From assembly GCF_030704535.1 (NCBI RefSeq), contig NC_081815.1:19242001-19306000 (forward strand): a stretch of 64,000 nt of DNA. Reading direction: 5' to 3'. The first letter of the stretch is position 1. Every line of letters starts with the position of its first letter. Of this stretch, positions 10,536-20,148 are shown piece after piece. The stretch is from Vitis vinifera. Lineage: Eukaryota > Streptophyta > Magnoliopsida > Vitales > Vitaceae. Below the pieces are notes generated by a model that searched no databases, was not told the DNA's origin, and saw nothing but the letters and a program-made list of their open reading frames with translations. A program made the translations under genes and the position numbers.

Positions 10536-11594
10536 AAGGAATGGAATCTATGCCCATTCAATCAGATAGTTTGCTTCTGAAGTTTCCTTCAGTTCTATTC
10601 TTTCATTCTTTTATCATTTTAGTTGGTATTACAAGAGCAGAAACATTGTATTGTTTACATTGTAATATATGACACAATTCAAATAAGAAAAGATTCTTTA
10701 TGAATGAAATGAACTATTCTTGGAGCCTCAATTTGGATGTCAGAAACCACTAGAGAAACAAAAGAAAAATGTTGAAGAGAACTGAGGAGATGAACCATTG
10801 CCAAAGTAATTTTTAGCATTTTTTTTCTGTTTGTTTTCCTTGTACTTCAACTTCTGAGAGAATCAAGAGATACAGATGGGGCCTTAAAAAAAATTGAAAG
10901 AGTAATAACCTTGATTTCTTTCCATTTTAATTACAGACAGCAAGAAAGTACAATTAAAGTCACCAAAACTATGTACTGAATCACACAAGAAGCTCCAAAT
11001 ATGATGAAAGCAATCAGACAAATGGAAAATCACCAATGTCTCAGACCTAAAGGAAATATTCTCCCCGAAATCCATGAACCCTATAGTCATTGGCCATTGA
11101 ATTTATAAACATAACCATTTCCCTCATAGGCTTAATGGCTTTTGAGTCTGATTCTCTCTCGGATGAAAAACAGATTGACTATTAGTTACTGTTATACAAT
11201 AACATGAATAGACAATAAAAAAAAAAACAAAAACAAAATAAGAACACAGATTTACATAAATAAAAAAAAACCCTTAATGAAAAAAATCACTAATAGAAAA
11301 GAAGGAAATTCACTATATCTAAAAATTGGTACAAAGAAAGGAGAGATGCGATTGGTTACAACAGAAATATAATCATCATAACCCTAAAACTATACATCAT
11401 CACACACATGTAATAGATATATGTGAGTAATTAACACATATTTTTTTCATCACAAACCCCCTAAAAAATCTCATAATTATAATTTCATCATATATGTTGC
11501 ATCGCAAGCTTTTCGGGTATGATCAAATAGATTTTGGATCACCAAATTCTAACAATTGCTATTACAAAAGATATTATACATGAATATATACTTA
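10536..11594. other. Spacer after XTH copy 3
   Basis: The first ~560 bases match the flank after the XTH ending at 787 (shared CACTAGAGAAA, GATGAACCATTG, ACAGATGGGGCCTT, CAGCAAGAAAGTACA and CACAAGAAGCTC). The rest is A-rich with no gene. This match is the main evidence that copies 1+2 and 3+5 descend from one duplicated pair. Confidence 0.6.
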
Positions 11595-11960
11595 GCCACC
11601 TCTGATTTTTGTAGTATGCTTTTTAAAAGTTTCTCCTATGTTCACATTAGGTAAGCTCTACTATATGTTGTTGTTGGGTGGCATGGAGACGAGGAGGTCA
11701 CTGGATCTTACTATTGGTGCTCAACTTGCAATTACAAGTTCACAACTGGCCATGATGATGACTTGGGTAGGTGCTACTTATCTTTCTCTCCCTGTTTTGG
11801 CATTCAGGATCTTTAGACTTGGAAAAATTGGATTACTGTGAAGTGATGTATGTAGGAAGCTCTGGTCCAGCACATTTTTACACTAGAGCCCTCTTTTGAG
11901 GTTTGGTTCTGGTAAAAAGAAAATGATTTGAATCAAGTAACCACCACCACCATCAGCTAT
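11595..11960 (+). repeat. XTH-cluster flanking module, copy 3
   Basis: Same landmarks as the copy at 1740 (CACCTCTGATTTTTGTAGTA, TTCACATTAGG, GGTAGGTGCTACTT, CTTTCTCTCCCTGTTTTGGC, CCAGCACATTTTTACACT). A short open frame in it is not conserved in the other copies and is not taken as a gene. Confidence 0.6.
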
Positions 11961-12016
11961 TCATTGCAAATTTTTGCTAAACTGCTTGATATATTGGAAA
12001 GGGACAAAAGCAGGTT

Positions 12017-12043
12017 GGGGTGGGGGGGCGGCGGGGGGGCGGG
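12017..12043 (+). other. Long G-rich tract, possible G-quadruplex
   Basis: Runs of 4, 7, 2, 7 and 3 G separated by single T or C bases, followed by ACGCGGCAGAAGTTAA, which also follows a much shorter G run (GGTTGGGGGACGCGGCAG) before the XTH at 3184. The tract expanded in this copy. It lies about 315 bases before the start codon at 12358. Confidence 0.5.
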
Positions 12044-12263
12044 CAGGTAGACGCGGCAGAAGTTAACAACCATGATACTTCCTGAGTACTTTTATATTGC
12101 AAAACCGTGCGTTTCTGATGATTTAAAAAGTATTAGGGGGGAGGTGGAAGCTCATTCGTAGATATGGTTGCCACTGCCATCTGTATACAACTCATTCCTT
12201 GGTCTCCCAATTTGAACCTTCCAGGCAGGACCCTCTCAATCTCTCTAGATCTCTCCCACCGAG

Positions 12264-12270
12264 TATAAAT
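12264..12270 (+). promoter_or_regulatory. TATA box of XTH copy 4 (type B)
   Basis: TATAAAT 88 bases before the ATG at 12358, in the same context as the box at 3092. Confidence 0.65.
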
Positions 12271-12357
12271 TGGAGCTGGGAGAGATCAATTTCAAGTCAC
12301 TAACATCAAACATCTTCTCTTCAGACACCTTTTACCAACCATACAGTATATCCCTCA

Positions 12358-13454
12358 ATGGCACCCATCTATTCTTCTTCTCCAGCTGTTCCGACAGCCA
12401 TGCACATCTCTGTAGTGGTGAGCTTCCTAATGGCTGCCTCAGCAGGTAACTTCAACCAAGACTTTGATATCACTTGGGGAGACGGGCGTGCTAAGATACT
12501 CAACAGTGGAGAGCTTCTCACTCTTTCCCTTGACAAGACCTCAGGATCTGGTTTCCAGTCCAAGAATGAGTATCTGTTTGGGAAGATCGATATGCAGCTC
12601 AAACTTGTTCCTGGAAACTCTGCTGGAACTGTCACTGCCTACTATGTAAGTCCCCCATTCATATTAGCTCTTGCCCATCATCCTCCATTTTTTAAAATTT
12701 TCTCCTGATTAGCATGCAGTTCTCATTCTTGTATGTGTGTATTTTCAGTTATCTTCACAAGGGCCAACCCATGATGAAATCGACTTTGAATTCCTGGGCA
12801 ATCTCAGTGGCGATCCATACATTCTTCACACTAATGTGTTCGGCCAAGGCAAGGGAAACAGAGAGCAGTAGTTCTACCTTTGGTTTTACCCGACTGCTGA
12901 TTTCCATACCTATTCCATCCTTCGGAATCCCCAGCGGATTATGTAAGTACTAGCTAGTATACTTGAACTCCAAAACTGCAATCTGGTTTATGTTTTTCAG
13001 GTTTTTGTATTGATTTACTCATCTGGGTTATCTCTGTTTCAGCTTCTCGGTGGATGGCACCCCCATCAGGGAGTTCAAGAACTCTGAGTCAATTGGTGTT
13101 CCATACCCAAAGAATCAGCCCATGAGGATATACTCTAGTCTCTGGAATGCTGATGACTGGGCAACAAGAGGTGGGCTTGTGAAGACAGACTGGACCCAAG
13201 CTCCCTTCAATGCTTCCTATAGGAACTTCAATGCAGATGCCTGCATCTGGTCTTCTGGAGCATCTTCTTGCAGTTCAAATACCCCCACTTCTACCTCCAC
13301 AAGTACTGACTGGTACTCACAAGAGATAGATTCCACAAGCCAAGAGAGAATGAAATGGGTGCAGAAGAATTACATGATCTACAATTACTGCACAGACACA
13401 GAGCGATTCCCACAAGGCCTTCCTCCTGAATGCACTGCCGCCACCACATCCTAG
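12358..13454 (+). pseudogene. XTH: XTH, type B copy 2, nonsense codon in exon 2
   Basis: Exons 12358-12645, 12749-12942 and 13043-13454; all splice sites are intact, and with the stop codon read through the length would be 297 residues. Codon 137 is TAG (12869-12871) where other copies have CAG (..[10 protein letters not shown]), 33 codons past the catalytic DEIDFEFLG (12773-12799). Nearby changes also look like relaxed constraint: Asp to Tyr (12887-12889, FDP to FYP) and the conserved Trp of LWNPQR to Arg (12923-12925). Exon 3 is clean with all four cysteines. The predicted product lacks most of the beta-jelly roll and the C-terminal domain. It lies directly upstream of the worse-damaged type-B relic at 14473. 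Confidence 0.88.
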
Positions 13455-13690
13455 AAGGAAACACGACCTTGAGGCCATTCACTTCATTGTTTGCTTCTGT
13501 AATCTCAAAATTCTATTCTTTCATTCTTTATCATTTTAGTTACCAAGTGAATAACAGAGACCACATTGTTTACAGTGTATTGTATTCATAAAATGGAATT
13601 TTGCTTTCTCTATGAATGGCATGTAACATTATCTCAACCTCAATCATGGATCCCTTTAAATTACTAGACAAAGAACAGAGAAACAAAAAG

Positions 13691-13725
13691 TATATATATA
13701 TATATATATATATGTGTGCGCGCGG

Positions 13726-13781
<56 letters not shown>

Positions 13782-13783
13782 TG
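13691..13783. repeat. Compound TA/TG microsatellite
   Basis: A run of TA repeats, a short GTGTGCGCGCGGGCGTG bridge, then some 25 TG units. It sits about 240 bases past the XTH stop at 13454. Alternating purine-pyrimidine sequence of this length can adopt Z-DNA and is probably length-variable. Confidence 0.95.
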
Positions 13784-13979
13784 GAGAGAAAGAAGAATTT
13801 CCTTCCATGTTCAGTACAAACCAGAAGCAAGTTGAATCCACAAAAAAAAACAATCTAGTAAATCACTGAAAGAAGATTATCAGGATTTCTGCTCACATAA
13901 ACCCAAATGGAGAGGAAAAAAAGGGTCAAAAGAGACTCATAATTTCAGGGGTACAAGCTTCTAAAACAAACATTTTCTT

Positions 13980-14170
13980 TTTTGCCTCAGCCTGCAGCAT
14001 GAGTGTATTTGTTGGCTTGGTGATGCTTGCAGGGTGAGGTGTTATTTGTCCTTGTCTCCCTGTTTGGGCATTTATGATTCTTTTGACTGAGAAAAAGTAG
14101 CTGATACTGACAAGAGTGATCTCTCCAGGAGCTCCTCTTCTAAGAGAAGGCGACCACGGCAGACAGAAAA
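13980..14170 (+). repeat. XTH-cluster flanking module, copy 4 (degenerate)
   Basis: A weaker copy of the flanking module (GGCTTGGTGATGCTTGCAGG, TTTGTCCTTGTCTCCCTGTT, GGGCATTTATGATTC, GAGAAAAAGTAGCTGATA) upstream of the sixth XTH locus. Confidence 0.45.
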
Positions 14171-14472
14171 AGAGCCTTGCAATCAACTTCAGATTTTTCT
14201 ATTCCAAAACTGCATTGAGTGTGTATGACATAAGATGAAAATACTAAAAGGAAAGCAGCTTTAGATGTATCAAAAATACTGATGATGGAGGCCCACTTGT
14301 AGATGGCCCTGCTGTATACAGCTCAGTTTCTGCCCTCTAAATATGAACTTAATTTCCTAGTAGTATCAGCAACGCTATAACTGAGAGCTTAGAGAGATTG
14401 ATTTCATCAATTCAACGTAACCAAACTTCTTTACTTTGAACATCTCTTACCAACCATACAACATAGTTTTCA

Positions 14473-15118
14473 GTGGCATCTCCATATTCTTCTTTAGCTT
14501 CAGGCCTGCTGATCTCTCTACTGGTCAGCTTCTTAATGGCTGCTTCAGCAGGTAACTTGACATTAATTGAGGGGGTGGGCGTACTAAGATACTCAACAAC
14601 GAGGAGCTTCTCACTCTTCCCTTGACAAGGCCTCTGGATCTAGCCTCCAGTCCATGAATGAATATCTCTTTGGAAAGATCGATATGTTTTTCCTGTTCCC
14701 TACTGACTTACTCTTGTGCCTCTGTTTCAGCTTCTCAGTAGATGGCATCCCTATTACAGAGTTCAAGAACTCTGAATCCATTAGTGTTGCATACCCAAAG
14801 AACCAGCCCATGTCTCCGGAATGCTGATGACTAGGTTGGCTCATCAAGACAGACTGGAGCTAAGCACCATTCACTGCCTCCAACAGGAACTTCAATGCTA
14901 ATGCTTGTGTGTGGTCCTCTGCATCATCTTCTTGCAGTTCAACCTCGCCATCTTCTACCTCCACCAATGGCGGATGGTACTCACAAGAGCTAGATTCCAC
15001 AAGCCAAGAGAGAATGAAATGGGTGCAGAAGAATTACATGATCTACAATTGCTGCACAGACAGAAAGAGATTCCCACAAGGCCTTCCTCCCGAATGCACT
15101 GCCACCACCACATCCTAG
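14473..15118 (+). pseudogene. XTH: XTH, type B copy 3, relic lacking exon 2
   Basis: The start codon is changed to GTG (14473). The signal-peptide region still reads like the type-B genes (TTAATGGCTGCTTCAGCAGG). Exon 1 has several small indels and stops at GATCGATATG near 14685; the next recognisable bases are the end of intron 2 (CTTGTGCCTCTGTTTCAG). The rest of exon 1, intron 1, all of exon 2 with the catalytic DEIDFEFLG, and most of intron 2 are therefore deleted. Exon 3 has further deletions and a stop in its first half, but its last ~200 bases ([11 protein letters not shown].. to ..[10 protein letters not shown], stop 15116-15118) are nearly perfect. An old pseudogene; the clean 3' end may reflect gene conversion or simple chance. 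Confidence 0.9.
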
Positions 15119-15977
15119 AAGGAAACTCCCTGATAACAAGACCCATGCTAGCTTTGTTTGCTTGTGTCATTTATGTAATTCTATTCTTTCGTTCTTTATC
15201 ATATTTGTTTACAGTGTAATTATGAAATTTACATGTTCTGAAACATCACTTCTTTATAGGGAAAGTTGTATTTGCAGTGGCCCATTTGAAGGTAATATGG
15301 AAATCAAACCCAAAGAAATTGAAATATGGGCTTCGACCGTTAATGGCAAAACTATTATTCTTCTTGTGCACTATATACTGTTTTGGTAAGCTATTCCAAA
15401 ATTGCCCTTTAGTTTTCCATGTCAGCAGCCATGGGTCTCCATGTCAACAACACCACGTAATTTTTTTCCTTAACGGTGGAGGAACATCGTATCTTTCCTC
15501 ACGTTTTCTCTGTACTTTCTCTCTTTCATCATCTTTGTCCAGTCCTCACGTCGGCAACACTGTTGCCGATCTATCTCCGTCGACGGGAGGCTACTCTACT
15601 GCAAACACAACTTTCCCCTCTAATAAACTACTAAACGGACGACGCAAAGGACAAAGAAAAAGGGATCAAGCCACCCTCCAAAACGGTGTCATTTGGACCA
15701 TCACTGCTCGTTCGCCCTATACCTAGCGGACCAAACTCTCCGGCAAAGCTCAGGTGCGTCCTTTTCCGAGTCTCTCACTCTACGATCTATATCAATTTCA
15801 GATCAATAGATCAATATTGGCCCTTCGCACCCTCATTTTCTTTCTATTTTCATGGCCGCGAATCATCGATTTGTGGAATTTTGAGTGTTTGGTTAGATCT
15901 CTGTGCGGTGAAATGATTTTTCTGAGTTTTGTGTGTTTTACGTTTGGTTAGCGTGGGTTCGATTGGAGGAAGCAAAG
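15119..15977 (+). other. Upstream region of the microgene, possible 5' UTR intron
   Basis: No gene in the first ~400 bases. From about 15540 on the sequence becomes less AT-rich, as at a plant promoter or 5' UTR. A plausible leader intron runs from GT at 15754 (CTCAG|GTGCGT) to AG at 15951 (TTTGGTTAG|CGTGGG), which would place the ATG at 15978 27 bases into the next exon. This is inference from splice-site quality only. Confidence 0.35.
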
Positions 15978-18900
15978 ATGTTGGGGATTATGAGTCGGAA
16001 TGTGAGTAGGTGTTTTGGTAGAGCTGAGAATATTGATGGTTTGGTTTGTGGAGTGGATTTGTTGTGAATGATTGGTTAGGGAGTGTGGTTATGGTGAATT
16101 GATGACTGTTTGTATCAAGTTTTGGGGCAGTCATTGGGGAGGATTAGGCCTACGGTGTCGGCATTGAGGAACTACTCGTCTGTGGAAAAACAAGTGAGAA
16201 GTGTGGGTTGTGTTGATTGTGTTACACTTGTTGCTCTATTTGGTTGGTGAGAATTGGCTACAAGAAAAGTAAATTATTGACACAGAAAATCGAGGTCTCC
16301 CATTGTAGTTGTTGGGATTTATTAAAATGGGTTTTTAATGTTTTGAAAAACAAAACAAGAAAAGGAAATGAACATGAAAAAAATGGTTGTTTCGTAAAAA
16401 GGTGGAGGTTCTGGGTTTGGTTCTTTTTGTATTTAAGTCCATGTTTGCAATAACCTTTTGTTTCTGGCTTCAGCTTCAGCTAAAGCAAAAACCATAATTT
16501 TCAAGCCATAATATTTAATAAAATTATCCCAACAGGTATAGAAGCTCTTATTAAACTTATCTAAAATTATCCAATTTAGGGCCTAACTCCACTGGCTGTG
16601 AATGTTTCCTTGAACTCCAAAATTTTCAATTCAACCCTTCTAGTTATACATAAAGGGCCAATCTTGTTTAGCAAGAAATGTAGAATGGTGAAATGAGAAT
16701 TTCACTCATTGGTGGCTCATTCAACATGTGGCCTTCATTCGTATTTCATGTCAAACTTATGATTTTCATTTCTCTGTCCCTATTATCATTTCTCCTCCAA
16801 GGGAAGAAATAAAAAAATATACAACAAGCTATCAAGAAGCAGTTTAGATCACAAATAAAAATATCCATTTATATTAAATTTCATATTTTATATATTTTGG
16901 TTGATGAGTAAGTGGGATGTTTTGTTTGGTTACTGAGAAAAGGAGGAAACAAAGAGAAAATGACGAGAAAGTGAGTAGTCTCTATTTAATTGTTGAGAAA
17001 ATAAAGGAAAAAGAACTGATAATTGAATTCTTTCTTCAATTTCATGTTTTACACCTATTTAGATGATGAGAAAGTGAAGATTTTTATTTTTTGTGTTTTT
17101 TGTTTAGTTGCCAAGAAAATGGAGAATAGTCAGAAAAATGATTTGTTTTATTTCATGTTTTGCATTATTTTGGTCAATGAAAAATTGAATTTTTTTTTGT
17201 TTGGTTGCTTAAAAATGATGGTAAATAAGAGAAAAATATTTTTTTAATACTTTGTTCGGTATCGTTTGGATCTTTTCATTGATAAGAAAAATAAAATTTT
17301 CTAGATGATTACCTAGAAACTTGAGTAAATCTTGAAAAGTAGTATTGGCGAAAATTTATTAAATTTTTAATTTCATTTCTACTATTGGCAAACACTTAAA
17401 TGGAAATGAGGGGTTTTTCCAATTTTTTGATTCCTAACCTGTCCAAAACATAGGAATGAAATTTGAAAAAACTATTCTCATTCTCCAAGAGGAAGTGTAA
17501 AGGAATATTCATTCTCAATGTTGCATTCCGATTAACCAAACAAGGCCATAAGGAAGTTGATTTTTTCTATATATGTGTTGATCCGCGGTATGACCTTTTC
17601 CCTAGGTACTACCTTAGCTAAACTTGAACTCTACCTCTCCCAAGCATCGGGCCTTCCTTTGTGACCCTTAGACTATGCCATTATGTGGTTCTCTTGTGTA
17701 CTCAAGTGGTCCACCAATGGTTTTTTTGGGATTGTACCTTAAGTACTACCTTAAGAGCCCTTAGGTACTACCTTAATGGCCTTTAGGTACTACCTTAAGG
17801 GACCCTAGGTACTACCTTAAGGGACCCTAGGTACTACCTTAAGGGACCCTAGGTACTACCTTAAGGGACCCTAGGTACTACCTTAAAGGACCCTAGGTAC
17901 TACCTTAGATAAACCTGAACTCAACCTCTCCCAAGCCTCAAGCCTTCCTTTGTGACCCTTAAACCATGCCATTATGTAGTTCTCTTGAGTACTCAAGTGG
18001 TCCACCAATGATTTTTTGGGACTGTAGCTTAGGTACTACCTTAAGAGCCCTTAGGTACTACCTTAATGGCCTTTAGGTACTACCATAAGGGACCCTAGGT
18101 ACTACCTTGGCTAAACTTGAACTCTACCTCTCCCAAGCCTAGGGTCTTCCTTTGTGACCCTTAGACCATGCCATTATGTGGTTCTCTTGTGTGCTCAAGT
18201 GGTCCACCAATGGTTTTTTGGGATTGTAGCTTAGTTACTACCTTAAGAGCCCTTAGGTACTACCTTAATGGCCCTTAGGTACTACCTTAAGGGACCCTAG
18301 GTACTACCTTAAGGGACCCTAGGTACTACCTTAGCTAAACTTGAACTCTACCTCTCCCAAGCCTCAGGCCTTCCTTTGTGACCCTTAGACCATGCCATTA
18401 TATGGTTCCCTTAAGTGCTCAAGTGGTCCACCAATGGTTTTTTGGGATTGTAGCTTAGGTACTACCTTAAGACCTTAATGGCCCTTAGGTACTACCTTAA
18501 GGGACCCTAGGTACTACCTTAGCTAAACTTGAACTCTACCTCTCACAAGCCTCGGGTCTTCCTTTGTGACTCTTAGACCATGTCATTATGTGGTTCTTTT
18601 GTGTGCTCAAGTGGTCCACCAATGGTTTTTTGGGATTGTAGCTTAGGTACTACCTTCAGAGCCCTTAGGTACTACCTTAATGGCCCTTAGGTACTACCTT
18701 AAGGGACCCTAGGTACTACCTTAGCTAAACCTGAACTCAATCTCTCCCAAGCCTTAGGCCTTCCTTTGTGACCCTTAGACCATGCCATTATGTGGTTTCT
18801 CTTGAGTGCTCAAGTGGTCCACCAATGGTTTTTTAGGATTGTAGCTTAGGTACCATCTTAAGAGCCCTTAGGTACTACCTTAATGGCCTTTATGTACTAC

Positions 18901-20148
18901 CTTAAGGAACCTTAGGTACTACCTTAGTTAAGCTTGAACTCTACCTCTCCCAAGCCTCGGGCCTTCCTTTGTGACCCTTAGACCATGCCATTATGTGGTT
19001 CTCTTGTGTGCTCAGGTGGTCCACCAATGGTTTTTTTGGGATTGTACCTTAGGTACTACCTTAAGAGCCCTTAGGTACTACCTTAATCGTCTTTAGGTAC
19101 TATCTTAAGGGACCCTAGGTACTAACTTAAGGGACCTCAGGTACTACCTTAGCTAAAGTTGAGGTCTACCTTTCCCAAGCCTCGGGCCTTCCTTTGTGAC
19201 CCTTCTACCATGCCATTATGTGGTTCTCTTGTATGCTCAAGTGGTTCACCTTTGGTTTTTTGTGACTGTAGCTTAGGTACTACCTTAAGAGCCCTTAGGT
19301 GGGACCAATTTCCTGCTTTCTGACTTGATGAGCAACTCAAGTTACTCATTAATGCGGAATGTTTCTTTCAGCTTGAATGATCAGGTTTTCTGTGATCTGT
19401 TGATTTAAGTATACCTTAGTTGGTTTTTTCTAGGTATGGAAATAAATGGAAATACTACTTATCTCAACTAAAAATATAGCATTGTCCCTAATATTTTTGG
19501 GGTCTAGCATGCAGATTGCACTCTGCCGTTCACTTTATCTAGGTTACAATGTAATACTTAATAAAAAAATCCCACCACTCATTTATTGATCAATAAAAAT
19601 CCTCTGAAACCGAATTGATCAATTAACTTATCAAGCATAAATACATGCAGAAATTTACTAAAAATTTCTAAAAATTTATGGTGGATTTACTAAAAGTTTA
19701 GGAGAAAAATTTGAAACCTGAATGTCCTTCCCCTGTTTCTACTGCCTATGTACAGAGAAACATTGCAGGGCCTCTATAAGGTAAAATTTTGTGAATGGAG
19801 CAAATTATGTGGAAACCTATATGATAGTACTATTACATTACATCATAAAATCATTTCTATTTATGAAACATAATTTCATGCCATGTATATTATGGTTTTG
19901 TAAATGCATGTATGAAGTTAATGCATAAGGGATGATGATAATGTAATTGAAATTTGAAGACCATTTATTCTACTATATTTGGAAGAGGTTTTGTAATACA
20001 ATAGACACCTTCTTTTATTCCTTTTTTATCTATTCAAAGGACCTGGTGCAGCCACAGAGAGTTAAGAATTCTTAGATTTTAATGGCAGGTGGATCTCTGG
20101 AAAGATGAAACAGCTTTTGAGGAAGTTTTCAAGAAAGATCAACCTTAA
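15978..20148 (+). CDS. Putative very small protein with mitochondrial-type presequence (three exons)
   Basis: Proposed exons 15978-16001, 16131-16193 and 20089-20148 join in frame to 48 codons plus TAA. Splice contexts are good: CGGAAT|GTGAGT, GGGGCAG|TCATTG, GAAAAACAA|GTGAGA, ATGGCAG|GTGGAT. The N-terminal half is rich in Arg, Ser and Leu without acidic residues (MLGIMSRNSLGRIRP..) and ends LRNYSS, which resembles the plant mitochondrial cleavage pattern RxY|SS. The second half, VEKQVDLWKDETAFEEVF, is charged and probably helical. I do not recognise the family. It could be a small mitochondrial membrane-complex or assembly protein, or part of a longer transcript with exons I missed inside the 3.9-kb intron. 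Evidence is splice logic and presequence character only. Confidence 0.45.
17603..19300. repeat. Two-level minisatellite array
   Basis: About 1.7 kb. The higher-order unit is roughly 190-290 bases and occurs eight times; its marker GCTAAACTTGAACTCTACC starts near 17617, 17907, 18109, 18333, 18521, 18723, 18927 and 19151. Each unit has a constant part (CTCTCCCAAGCCTCGGGCCT, TTGTGACCCTTAGACCATGC, AAGTGGTCCACCAATGG) and a variable number of ~22-base subunits built on TAGGTACTACCTTAAGG plus GACCC or GCCCT. The subunit contains the perfect palindrome CCTTAAGG and the near-palindrome GGTACTACC. Unit length varies with subunit number. No long frame runs through it. It lies inside the proposed second intron of the microgene. 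Confidence 0.95.

Noticed and set aside
13570-13858. Several open frames across the TA/TG microsatellite
   Set aside because: They encode only HT, VC or IY repeats and exist because dinucleotide repeats lack stops.
17603-19300. Regular repeats that might look like a CRISPR array
   Set aside because: Unit length varies, there are no unique spacers of fixed size, and the context is a plant intron. It is a minisatellite.
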